A stretch of 6,383 nucleotides of DNA from Streptococcus parasanguinis (GCA_018377375.1 JAGZZN010000080.1:1-6383), one strand, 5' to 3'. Shown: positions 1-5,904, counted from the stretch's first letter. Program-made: numbers and translations. The notes: generated by a model from the sequence alone, not told the origin.

Positions 1-71
1 TCCGTGGTGGCGGCAAGCAAGTTATCTGTAGTAACGAAGAGTGTGACTACAAAGAATCTATTGTTAAATAA
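1..71 (+). CDS. topA: DNA topoisomerase I, C-terminal end (partial)
   Basis: Only the last 22 codons are inside the window, read in the frame that starts at base 3 and ends with TAA at 69-71. The visible peptide has RGGGKQ followed by a Cys-x4-Cys pair (CSNEEC) and an acidic-basic tail ending in IVK. This matches the second half of the C-terminal zinc-ribbon repeats that type IA topoisomerases carry, which bind DNA and assist relaxation of negative supercoils. The gene family is inferred from this short tail and from the neighbourhood, because topA lies near trmFO in streptococci as I recall. A different zinc-ribbon protein cannot be excluded from 22 residues. A strong terminator follows a few bases after the stop, so this gene ends its own transcript. 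Confidence 0.75.
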   Translation, partial: RGGGKQVICSNEECDYKESIVK

Positions 72-75
72 AAAG

Positions 76-111
76 AAAACTATCTCAAGTTAAGTCTTGA
101 GATAGTTTTTT
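76..111 (+). terminator. Rho-independent terminator of topA
   Basis: A perfect 14-base-pair stem (76-89 with 96-109, outer bases AAAACTATCTCAAG) closes a 6-base loop, TTAAGT. The right arm ends in a run of six T at 106-111. It lies directly after the topA stop. The A-rich left flank and symmetrical arms mean it could also work on the other strand, but no - strand gene enters from the right. Confidence 0.92.
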
Positions 112-154
112 GCATTTTATCAAAAAAACTGATACTTTCCTTAAATTTGTTTTT

Positions 155-160
155 TATACT
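155..160 (+). promoter_or_regulatory. Possible -10 box for the TraX-family gene
   Basis: TATACT at 155-160 matches 5 of 6 positions of the sigma-A -10 consensus and lies 26 bases before the start codon. No good -35 is found at 16-18 bases upstream. The nearest weak candidate is CTGATA at 129-134, with a 20-base spacer, which is too long. The gene follows a strong terminator, so some promoter is needed here, but this one would be weak or need an activator. Confidence 0.4.
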
Positions 161-186
161 AAGGATGAAAAGAAAGGAGAGTTATT

Positions 187-1011
187 ATGAAACGTTTAAG
201 TCTATCAGGTTTCCAACTCAAATATATAGCTCTAATTACTATGGTATTCGACCATATTCAATATTTTTTTGAATATACAGGAAAAATACCCATTTGGTTT
301 ACTATGATTGGGAGATTAGCGGCCCCCATATTTCTATTTGCTGTGATTGAAGGTTTCGTCCATACACACAATCGAAAAAAATACTTCCTAAGGATTTATG
401 CTTTAGCTATTTTAATGGGATTGATTCAGTTTGGATTTTATAATTTTTTACATCCTCTTGTAAGGCCAGATGGTTTCTTTCCACAAAATATGATGTTGTC
501 ATCATTCGTTATCTTGCTCGTAGCTCTTCAAGGTATCGCTTGGATTCAAGAAAAGAAATACCTTAAAGGGATACTAACTTTACTTTTTCCAATATTACTC
601 CCATTGCTAATGGTGCCTTTTTATCTGCTAAGTGTGAACAAACCTATGTTAGGTTTTCTACTAAATTTACTCAATTTCACAGTGTTGCCAGTTCATACAT
701 TTATCAGCGATGGAGGAACGTGGTTACTTTTGACTGGTATCGCTATGTATCTTTGTCACAAGAATCTTAAGAAAGAAGTACTTGCTTTTGTGACTGTTAG
801 TCTTGTTTGGGTACTAATTACGATTGTTTTAAGTAAGCTATCTATTCATGATCTAATGTTTAAATACATTGAATGGATGGAAATATTTGCAGCTCCTTTA
901 ATGCTTTGTTATAACGGTCAAAGAGGTAAAGGGTCAAAATATTTGTTCTATGTCTTTTACCCAACACATATTTATCTACTCTACGCCTTGTCAGTTCTCT
1001 TCTATAGATGA
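187..1011 (+). CDS. TraX-family polytopic membrane protein (putative acyltransferase)
   Basis: The 274-residue protein is highly hydrophobic, with about 8 to 10 predicted membrane segments, and should sit in the cytoplasmic membrane. It shows TraX-family hallmarks in order: LKYIALITMVFDHI with Asp22-His23, an Arg43-x3-Pro47-x-Phe49 segment, EGFVHTHNRKKY with Glu55, His59, Thr60, Arg63 and Tyr66, and near the C-terminus YNGQRG (242-247) and FYPTHIYLLY with His261. The family is named after F-plasmid TraX, which N-acetylates pilin. Chromosomal Firmicute members are common and their substrate is not known to me. The start ATG has AAAGGAG at 173-179, seven bases upstream. The gene is visibly AT-rich compared with trmFO. 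It lies 35 bases before a two-component regulator gene and may be co-transcribed with it. Older annotations of streptococcal homologues as 'fimbrial assembly' proteins are not supported by anything seen here. Confidence 0.85.
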   Translation: MKRLSLSGFQLKYIALITMVFDHIQYFFEYTGKIPIWFTMIGRLAAPIFLFAVIEGFVHTHNRKKYFLRIYALAILMGLIQFGFYNFLHPLVRPDGFFPQNMMLSSFVILLVALQGIAWIQEKKYLKGILTLLFPILLPLLMVPFYLLSVNKPMLGFLLNLLNFTVLPVHTFISDGGTWLLLTGIAMYLCHKNLKKEVLAFVTVSLVWVLITIVLSKLSIHDLMFKYIEWMEIFAAPLMLCYNGQRGKGSKYLFYVFYPTHIYLLYALSVLFYR

Positions 1012-1017
1012 TATGAT
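988..1017 (+). promoter_or_regulatory. Internal promoter for the response regulator-kinase operon
   Basis: TTGTCA at 988-993 (5 of 6 against TTGACA) is followed by an 18-base spacer and TATGAT at 1012-1017 (5 of 6 against TATAAT). TG sits at 1009-1010, one base before the -10, giving the extended -10 form. Expected initiation is near 1024, leaving a leader of about 23 bases with the ribosome binding site. The element overlaps the last codons and the TGA stop of the TraX gene. It is the most consensus-like promoter in the first 3 kb of the window, though not experimentally shown. Confidence 0.6.
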
Positions 1018-1046
1018 AAGGGTAACTTTGTACGAAAGGAAAGGTT

Positions 1047-1706
1047 ATGGCTCAGATACTTGTTGTTGATGATCAGGAAGATATTGTTCAATTGGTTGTT
1101 AAGGCTTTAGAGCTCCAAAATCATAAGGTGACGGGCCTTACAAGTGTTTTGGATTTAGATAAGAACTCGTTGCCACGGTTTGACTTGATTTTACTGGATA
1201 TCATGATGCCTGATGTTGATGGTCTCCAGTTTTGTCATGAGATTCGTGATCAGGTGGATTGTCCTATACTCTTTATTACAGCCAAAACGCAAGAGGCTGA
1301 TATTGTTCAAGGCTTGACTTATGGTGCTGATGATTATATTTGCAAGCCATTTGGGGTTAAAGAACTTCAAGCGCGTGTGGCTGCACACTTGAGACGTGAA
1401 CATCGTGAGCGCCACCATAAGCTATTAATTGGAAATATTCAGTTTGATTTGTCTGCTCAGGAGCTTTATGTTGAGAATCAGTTGTTAGATTTGACTAAGT
1501 CAGAATATGGTATTTGTCAGTTTCTGGCTGAAAATAAGGGCCAAGTCTTTTCCAAAGAACAAATCTACACGCATTTGTACGGCTATGAGGATAAAGGGAG
1601 TCCGACAGCAGTGGCCGAACATATCAAAAATATCCGTGCAAAGCTCAAAGATGTTGGGCAAAATCCTATTGAAACAGTCTGGGGGATTGGTTACAAGTGG
1701 CACTAA
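1047..1706 (+). CDS. OmpR/PhoB-family response regulator
   Basis: The 219-residue protein is a DNA-binding response regulator, the cytoplasmic output half of a two-component system. Residues 1-118 form a receiver domain with all key residues present: acidic pocket Asp8-Asp9, phosphoacceptor Asp51 in DLILLDIMMPDVDG, Thr78 in LFITAK, and Lys100 in the CKPF motif. Residues from about 126 to 219 form the winged-helix DNA-binding domain, with LTKSEYGICQFLAENKGQ, the recognition-helix region VAEHIKNIRAKL and the terminal wing IETVWGIGYKW. The length is typical of the family. The ATG is preceded by AAGGAAAGG at 1036-1044. The coding region overlaps the kinase gene by 10 bases, so the two are made as a pair. 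Sequence flavour resembles regulators of the NisR/SpaR type, but the target genes cannot be told from this window. Confidence 0.95.
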   Translation: MAQILVVDDQEDIVQLVVKALELQNHKVTGLTSVLDLDKNSLPRFDLILLDIMMPDVDGLQFCHEIRDQVDCPILFITAKTQEADIVQGLTYGADDYICKPFGVKELQARVAAHLRREHRERHHKLLIGNIQFDLSAQELYVENQLLDLTKSEYGICQFLAENKGQVFSKEQIYTHLYGYEDKGSPTAVAEHIKNIRAKLKDVGQNPIETVWGIGYKWH

Positions 1707-3073
1707 TTAAAAAAAGAGAACACTCTCTAAGAACAATCTTGATATCTTATGTCGTCAGTCTTACAGTTCTATCAGCAATCAGTAGCCTACTTATTTTGTC
1801 TTTGTTCAGCTTGTCTTATCGTTTTGGCGTTGTGTTTCCAGCAAATCAGGTAGAAAGTGATTTGTCTGCCGTCAGGAATGAAATTGAAACTTCTAAGGCC
1901 TTTAATCCTGATGTTTTACCTGATGGTACTAGTTATGTCTTTTTGACTAGAGATTTTAAGCTTAAGAAGTCTAACATGCCAGTTAACTTGCAAGAAGAAT
2001 CCTTACTAAATTACCAATTCAAGAATGCTCACGGTGGAATATACGGCTATTTTCAGTCTTTTGAACGGTCAGACGGCATTGTTATTGTCAATTATCAACT
2101 ATCACCTCGGTATCGTAATGAGTGGATGAACCAGCATTTTCCCAATGCTGATCTATTGATGATTGGCTCAATGATGGTGTCTATCCTACTCATATTTATT
2201 ACTTTAACTTTTTACTATGCTAGTAAATTGAGTCGGGAGTTAAGACCAATATTGAAGGCAACAAAGAAAATAGCAGAGCAAGACTTGGATTTTCAAACGT
2301 CCAAATCTAAAATTACTGAGTTTAACCAGGTTTTAAGTGGTTTGGATCATATGCGAGTAGCACTTCGTGAGTCTTTGATGGAAAATTGGAAGGCAGAGCA
2401 AGATAAGCAAAATCAGATTTCTGCCCTAACACATGACTTAAAGACACCACTGACAGTTGCTCGTGGGAATGCAGACCTCTTAGCCATGACTCCCTTGGAT
2501 GCGGAACAGATGGACTTATTAGAACATTTTCAAAAGGGGATTACACAGGTTGATTCTTATGTTAAAGAGTTGTCCGAACTCAACAAAACGAGTTTGACGA
2601 AAACCTTGACGCTTGAAGACATTTCGGTTAGGGAATTTATTGAAGACATTTACGATCAAACCTTGTCACTAGCTCAAACGAAACAAATCAATGTAGTCTT
2701 TGACAAGAAGGATATTAGGAAAGAAATCATAGGCCATTGGGACAGGTCCTTGTTGAATCGAGCTTTTATGAATATTGTTTCAAATGCCGTAGAGCATACA
2801 CCCAGTGGCAGTCAGTTGCTCCTGACCGCTAGGGTAGAAGAAGATGAATTCAAGTTTATCTGCCTTGATTCTGGTCCTGGATTTTCCCTTGAATCTCTTG
2901 AAAAGGCTACTCAGCTCTTTTATCAAGAGGATAAAAGTAGACAGAGCCGCAATCATAGTGGCCTTGGTCTGACTATTGCCAATGATATTATTCGCTTACA
3001 CCATGGTGGTCTTGCTCTTTCGAATGACAATAACACGCATGGTGCTAGAGTGACGATCATTTTACCCCTTTAA
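1697..3073 (+). CDS. Membrane sensor histidine kinase (NisK/SpaK-like H-box)
   Basis: The 458-residue kinase senses a signal and phosphorylates the preceding response regulator. In order it has a first membrane helix at about 13-38, an extracytoplasmic sensor region of roughly 110 residues, a second helix at about 153-176, a HAMP-like linker (about 177-230), a dimerisation/phosphotransfer helix with ALTHDLKTPLT and phosphoacceptor His246, and a complete ATPase domain. That domain has an N-box with Asn359 and Asn363 in RAFMNIVSNAVEHTP, a G1 box DSGPGF (391-396) and a G2 box SGLGLTIAND (421-430). The start is GTG at 1697, inside the last codons of the regulator gene, with GGGGGA at 1681-1686 ten bases upstream as the likely ribosome binding site. 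The next alternative (TTG, codon 15) would cut into the first membrane helix. The H-box with following LTVARGNADLL resembles lantibiotic sensor kinases, but no lantibiotic or ABC transporter gene is adjacent. Confidence 0.95.
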   Translation: MALIKKREHSLRTILISYVVSLTVLSAISSLLILSLFSLSYRFGVVFPANQVESDLSAVRNEIETSKAFNPDVLPDGTSYVFLTRDFKLKKSNMPVNLQEESLLNYQFKNAHGGIYGYFQSFERSDGIVIVNYQLSPRYRNEWMNQHFPNADLLMIGSMMVSILLIFITLTFYYASKLSRELRPILKATKKIAEQDLDFQTSKSKITEFNQVLSGLDHMRVALRESLMENWKAEQDKQNQISALTHDLKTPLTVARGNADLLAMTPLDAEQMDLLEHFQKGITQVDSYVKELSELNKTSLTKTLTLEDISVREFIEDIYDQTLSLAQTKQINVVFDKKDIRKEIIGHWDRSLLNRAFMNIVSNAVEHTPSGSQLLLTARVEEDEFKFICLDSGPGFSLESLEKATQLFYQEDKSRQSRNHSGLGLTIANDIIRLHHGGLALSNDNNTHGARVTIILPL

Positions 3074-3082
3074 ATACAGATG

Positions 3083-3111
3083 ACTCCTAGTCGCCAGATG
3101 AGGAGTTTTTT
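3083..3111 (+). terminator. Terminator after the two-component operon
   Basis: ACTCCT (3083-3088) pairs with AGGAGT (3101-3106). After an A-G mismatch the stem continues with a G-T pair and two more pairs (3090-3092 with 3097-3099), closing the tetraloop GCCA. Six T follow at 3106-3111. It begins 9 bases after the kinase stop codon. The stem is weaker than the topA terminator, so some readthrough into trmFO is possible. Confidence 0.72.
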
Positions 3112-3119
3112 GCTATACT
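3091..3119 (+). promoter_or_regulatory. Extended -10 promoter of trmFO
   Basis: TGCTATACT at 3111-3119 is an extended -10 (TG, one base, then TATACT, 5 of 6 to consensus). TCGCCA at 3091-3096 matches 4 of 6 of the -35 consensus at the ideal 17-base spacing. The -35 lies in the terminator loop region and the last T of the terminator is the T of the TG motif. Initiation is expected near 3126, giving an untranslated leader of about 65 bases. The leader holds a G-rich stretch at 3147-3153 but no structure I can recognise. Confidence 0.65.
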
Positions 3120-3190
3120 ACTAAGAGTAAAAATGAAGAAAGATTTGTGGGGGCAGGATTTCATCTTGTTCTCGAAGAGGTATTAGTGTC

Positions 3191-4534
3191 ATGTCTCAAT
3201 CAAAAGCAGATTATATTAACGTGATTGGAGCTGGTTTGGCCGGCTCTGAAGCAGCTTATCAGATTGCTAAACGTGGTATTCCGGTAAAACTATATGAAAT
3301 GCGTGGGGTCAAAGCAACACCTCAGCATAAGACAACAAACTTTGCAGAATTGGTTTGCTCTAACTCTTTCCGTGGCGATAGCTTGACAAATGCTGTAGGG
3401 CTTCTTAAAGAAGAAATGCGTCGCTTGGACTCTATCATTATGCGTAATGGAGAAGCTCACCGTGTGCCAGCTGGTGGTGCCATGGCGGTTGACCGTGAAG
3501 GTTATGCAGAAGCAGTGACAGCTGAAATTGAGAACAATCCATTAATTGAAGTTATCCGTGAAGAAATCACAGAAATTCCTGATGATGCCATTACAGTTAT
3601 TGCTTCAGGTCCTTTGACTTCTGATGCTTTAGCTGAAAAAATTCACAAGCTTAACGGTGGAGATGGGTTCTATTTCTATGATGCTGCTGCACCGATTGTT
3701 GATAAAGCGACTATCGACATGAACAAAGTCTACCTTAAGTCACGCTATGACAAGGGTGAAGCAGCTTACCTAAACTGTCCAATGACCAAGGAAGAGTTCA
3801 TGGCCTTCCACGAGGCCTTGACAACAGCTGAAGAAGCTCCTTTGAATTCTTTTGAAAAAGAAAAGTATTTCGAGGGCTGTATGCCTATCGAGGTTATGGC
3901 TAAACGTGGTATCAAGACAATGCTCTATGGTCCTATGAAACCAGTTGGTTTGGAGTATCCTGAGGATTATAAGGGTCCACGTGATGGTGACTTCAAGACC
4001 CCTTATGCGGTTGTTCAGCTTCGTCAGGACAATGCGGCTGGTAGCCTCTACAATATCGTTGGTTTCCAAACCCACCTCAAATGGGGAGAGCAAAAGCGTG
4101 TCTTCCAAATGATTCCAGGTCTTGAAAATGCTGAATTTGTGCGATACGGGGTGATGCACCGCAACTCTTACATGGATTCGCCAAACTTGCTTAAACAGAC
4201 CTTCCAATCAAAATCAAACCCTAATTTGTTCTTTGCGGGACAAATGACTGGTGTTGAAGGTTATGTTGAATCAGCTGCCTCAGGTTTGGTTGCCGGCATC
4301 AATGCTGCCCGTCTCTTTATGGGTGAAGATGAGGTTATCTTCCCTCACACAACAGCTATCGGGAGTCTGCCATATTATGTGACACATGCTGAAAGTAAAC
4401 ATTTCCAACCAATGAATGTTAACTTTGGTATTATCAAAGAGTTGGAAGGGCCACGTATTCGTGACAAGAAAGAGCGCTATGAAAAAATTGCTGAGCGAGC
4501 TCTTAAAGATTTACAACCTTTTATTCAAGCTTAG
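3191..4534 (+). CDS. trmFO: Methylenetetrahydrofolate-tRNA (uracil-5-)-methyltransferase TrmFO
   Basis: This 447-residue flavoenzyme makes 5-methyluridine at position 54 of the tRNA T loop. It uses 5,10-methylenetetrahydrofolate as carbon donor and reduced FAD, unlike the SAM-dependent TrmA of enterobacteria. The N-terminal Rossmann FAD motif GAGLAG lies at 13-18 and is followed by the family signature NFAELVCSNSFRGDSL. Cys56 in that signature and Cys230 in YFEGCMPIEVMA line up with the two catalytic cysteines of the Bacillus subtilis enzyme. The C-terminal FAD contact region FFAGQMTGVEGYVESAASG is intact, and the length is normal. The ATG is preceded by AGAGG at 3176-3180 with a rather long 10-base gap. 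The gene is older-named gid and was once confused with gidA. It stands alone between two terminators, with its own promoter. Codon use is richer in preferred codons than in the upstream membrane genes. Confidence 0.98.
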   Translation: MSQSKADYINVIGAGLAGSEAAYQIAKRGIPVKLYEMRGVKATPQHKTTNFAELVCSNSFRGDSLTNAVGLLKEEMRRLDSIIMRNGEAHRVPAGGAMAVDREGYAEAVTAEIENNPLIEVIREEITEIPDDAITVIASGPLTSDALAEKIHKLNGGDGFYFYDAAAPIVDKATIDMNKVYLKSRYDKGEAAYLNCPMTKEEFMAFHEALTTAEEAPLNSFEKEKYFEGCMPIEVMAKRGIKTMLYGPMKPVGLEYPEDYKGPRDGDFKTPYAVVQLRQDNAAGSLYNIVGFQTHLKWGEQKRVFQMIPGLENAEFVRYGVMHRNSYMDSPNLLKQTFQSKSNPNLFFAGQMTGVEGYVESAASGLVAGINAARLFMGEDEVIFPHTTAIGSLPYYVTHAESKHFQPMNVNFGIIKELEGPRIRDKKERYEKIAERALKDLQPFIQA

Positions 4535-4542
4535 ACAACATT

Positions 4543-4574
4543 AAAATCCCTTACCGAATACGGCAAGGGATTTT
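4543..4574. terminator. Bidirectional terminator between convergent genes
   Basis: AAAATCCCTT (4543-4552) pairs perfectly with AAGGGATTTT (4565-4574). After one A-C mismatch, CCG (4554-4556) pairs with CGG (4561-4563) around the loop AATA. Each strand ends in a TTTT run, so the element can stop transcripts of trmFO from the left and of the methionine-synthase-like gene from the right. It begins 9 bases after the trmFO stop and ends 19 bases before the last base of the opposing gene. Confidence 0.9.
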
Positions 4575-4593
4575 CAGATTTAAAAGTATTCAA

Positions 4594-5739
4594 TTAGCCA
4601 AAGAATTTCTTAGCGATTTCTTGACCTTGTTTGATTTTAGCCCATTGTTGAGGTGTTGCCAACTCATTCCCTGAGTCACATGAGGCGAAACCACATTGGT
4701 GAGAGAGGAAAAGACGTTCTTTTGGAAGGATTTGACTCGCTTTTTCAAGCAAATCGAGGACACGTTCTTCGTCATCAAGCTCAGTAGTTTTAGAAGACAA
4801 AAGTCCTAGTACAACTTCAGCTTTGCTGTCTTTGAGGGCTTCGAGAGCTTTGATATCACCAGCGGTGTCGCTATCCCACTCAAGGAAGAAACGGTCATAG
4901 TGTTGCTCTGCCAAGAACTTCTTAGCGATGGCTTCGTAAGTTCCTTCGGCAGCAGAACGGCTTTCATAGTTACCACGACAGTTGTGCGTCCAAACCGTTA
5001 AACCAATTTCGTGAGCATAGTCTACAACCTCGTTATTGATAGCTACAAACTCATCAGCCAATTCTGCTAAATCAGAATTACCTTCCGCAAAGAAACTTGC
5101 AGGGTTTGATGGGTCAAAAAGTTCCCAGAGACAGTCATCAAATTGAACAATTTTTCCACCGATAGCCTTGTATTCTTCTAAGAATTCTTTATAGGCATTA
5201 ATGATACCTTTTTTGAGGTCTTCATTTGTTTCGTAGACTTGTCCAGGACCAGCCAAACGGTCAAAGATAGCAAGTTCAGTGTAGGCATGAGCAGGTCCCC
5301 AGATAGTTTGTTTGGTATCTTCATCACCTGCTTCAGCTTTAACCAATTTGTAAATATCTAGGTAATGGTGGTTCTTACCTGAGAGTGGTTCAGTAATACG
5401 AATACCAATATCTTTACGAGTCTCATATTGGCCACCATCATGGTCTTTAAAAGTGTAGCCATGTTCAGCAATGTAGCGTTCAATTCCTTTAAATCCCCAG
5501 ACAAAGTCTAAATGCCACATAGAACGTCCAAACTCACCATCAGTAAGGATGTCAATACCGTTAGCTTTTTGGTTAGCCACAATTTGCTTAATATCTGCTG
5601 TTTCAGTTTCTTGATAACCAGGAAGGGCATCATAGAAAGGATACTGGATGTCGTCACGATGCTCGATTTCGTCCTTATGTTTGCGGAGATCCGCTGGACG
5701 AAGAAGAGAACCGACTAATTGGAATTTAGATTTTGTCAT
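4594..5739 (-). CDS. Core MetE-like (cobalamin-independent methionine synthase family) methyltransferase
   Basis: The 381-residue protein corresponds to the C-terminal catalytic barrel of cobalamin-independent methionine synthase and lacks the large N-terminal domain of full MetE (about 750 residues). The four zinc ligands that activate the thiol substrate can all be placed: His252 and Cys254 in THNCRGNY, Glu287 in FFLEWDSD, and Cys349 in LSHQCGFASC. The start region FQLVGSLLRP and the GIDILTDGEFGR motif (61-72) fit the same family, close to B. subtilis YxjG/YxjH. The expected reaction is methyl transfer to homocysteine or a related thiol to give methionine. The methyl donor of these short forms is uncertain, so the usual label '5-methyltetrahydropteroyltriglutamate-homocysteine methyltransferase' may be too specific. 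The ATG (5737-5739) has GAGG eight bases upstream (complement of 5748-5751). A MET-box lies 82 bases further upstream, which supports a role in methionine supply. Confidence 0.9.
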   Translation of the reverse strand: MTKSKFQLVGSLLRPADLRKHKDEIEHRDDIQYPFYDALPGYQETETADIKQIVANQKANGIDILTDGEFGRSMWHLDFVWGFKGIERYIAEHGYTFKDHDGGQYETRKDIGIRITEPLSGKNHHYLDIYKLVKAEAGDEDTKQTIWGPAHAYTELAIFDRLAGPGQVYETNEDLKKGIINAYKEFLEEYKAIGGKIVQFDDCLWELFDPSNPASFFAEGNSDLAELADEFVAINNEVVDYAHEIGLTVWTHNCRGNYESRSAAEGTYEAIAKKFLAEQHYDRFFLEWDSDTAGDIKALEALKDSKAEVVLGLLSSKTTELDDEERVLDLLEKASQILPKERLFLSHQCGFASCDSGNELATPQQWAKIKQGQEIAKKFFG

Positions 5740-5755
5740 AAAATTAACCTCAAAA

Positions 5756-5775
5756 TATCATTTTATTCCATGATA
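5756..5775. repeat. Small dyad TATCAT-N8-ATGATA in the methionine gene leader
   Basis: Two 6-base arms (5756-5761 and 5770-5775) form a perfect inverted repeat, flanked by AAAA on the left and CTTTT on the right. It lies between the MET-box and the ribosome binding site of the - strand gene, and its right arm is also the best -10 candidate for that gene. It could be an operator half-site pair, but it is short and in very AT-rich DNA, so chance is possible. Confidence 0.35.
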
Positions 5776-5798
5776 CTTTTTATTTGCATTAATAAAAA
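5770..5798 (-). promoter_or_regulatory. Possible activator-dependent promoter of the MetE-like gene
   Basis: On the - strand, TATCAT (complement of 5770-5775) matches 5 of 6 of the -10 consensus. The -35 position at a 17-base spacing (complement of 5793-5798) reads TTTTTA, a poor match. Initiation near 5763 would place the centre of the MET-box at about -66, the usual distance for a LysR-type activator. The weak -35 fits dependence on such an activator. This is an inference from spacing. Confidence 0.42.
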
Positions 5799-5820
5799 AT
5801 AGTTAATTTCTTTCTGAGGG

Positions 5821-5837
5821 CATAGTTTAAGACTATA
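5821..5837. promoter_or_regulatory. MET-box (MtaR-type LysR regulator binding site)
   Basis: On the - strand the site reads TATAGTCTTAAACTATG. It agrees at 15 of 17 positions with the MET-box consensus TATAGTTTnAAACTATA described for methionine genes of Streptococcaceae, with the central base counted as free. The palindrome is centred on 5829. It lies 82 bases upstream of the start codon of the MetE-like gene and 67 bases upstream of the ndk start. The known regulator of such sites is a LysR protein (MtaR, also called MetR), encoded elsewhere. Regulation of the - strand gene is the natural reading. An effect on ndk is possible but unsupported. Confidence 0.75.
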
Positions 5838-5849
5838 TAAGATTTTACC

Positions 5850-5878
5850 CTGCAATATGATACTTCCTATGGTAAAAT
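5850..5878 (+). promoter_or_regulatory. Extended -10 promoter of ndk
   Basis: TGGTAAAAT at 5870-5878 is an extended -10 (TG, one base, then TAAAAT, 5 of 6 to consensus). At the 17-base spacing the -35 position (5850-5855) reads CTGCAA, only 3 of 6, which is common for extended -10 promoters. Initiation near 5885 leaves a leader of about 20 bases carrying the ribosome binding site, and lies downstream of the earlier in-frame ATG codons at 5857 and 5869. Confidence 0.55.
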
Positions 5879-5904
5879 GGAAAAAAACGATGAAGGTTGA
5901 GAAC

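Noticed and set aside
187..1011. TraX gene as evidence of a conjugative plasmid or integrated element
   Set aside because: No relaxase, mating-pair, integrase or attachment sequences are visible and both flanks are housekeeping genes. TraX-family proteins are frequent in ordinary chromosomes.
1191..1703. Two - strand open frames of 75 and 67 codons and one + strand frame of 67 codons (1507-1710) over the response regulator gene
   Set aside because: They are shadows of the regulator's coding frame, which has full domain support across the same bases.
3077..3101. Direct repeat CAGATGA at 3077-3083 and 3095-3101 as regulator binding sites
   Set aside because: It overlaps the terminator stem, is only 7 bases, and is explained as part of the hairpin context or as chance.
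3770..4207. 145-codon open frame on the - strand inside trmFO
   Set aside because: It lies fully antisense to a conserved enzyme, has no clear ribosome binding site, and the translation shows no recognisable domain.
5512..5718. 68-codon + strand open frame opposite the start of the MetE-like gene
   Set aside because: It is antisense to the conserved N-terminal part of that gene and has no start signals or similarity.
5756..5775. The TATCA and TGATA half-sites as a canonical CYS-box
   Set aside because: The order and spacing differ from TGATA-N9-TATCA-N2-4-TGATA, so only a generic dyad is claimed.
5740..5856. S-box or T-box riboswitch before the MetE-like gene
   Set aside because: The expected leader is only about 25 to 100 bases, with no terminator hairpin or conserved box elements. 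A DNA operator explains the site better.
5857..5904. N-terminal extension of ndk by 16 residues using ATG 5857, or shorter extensions from 5869 or 5890
   Set aside because: The extra residues are not part of the family, ATG 5857 and 5869 lie upstream of the expected transcript start, and ATG 5905 has a well-spaced ribosome binding site.
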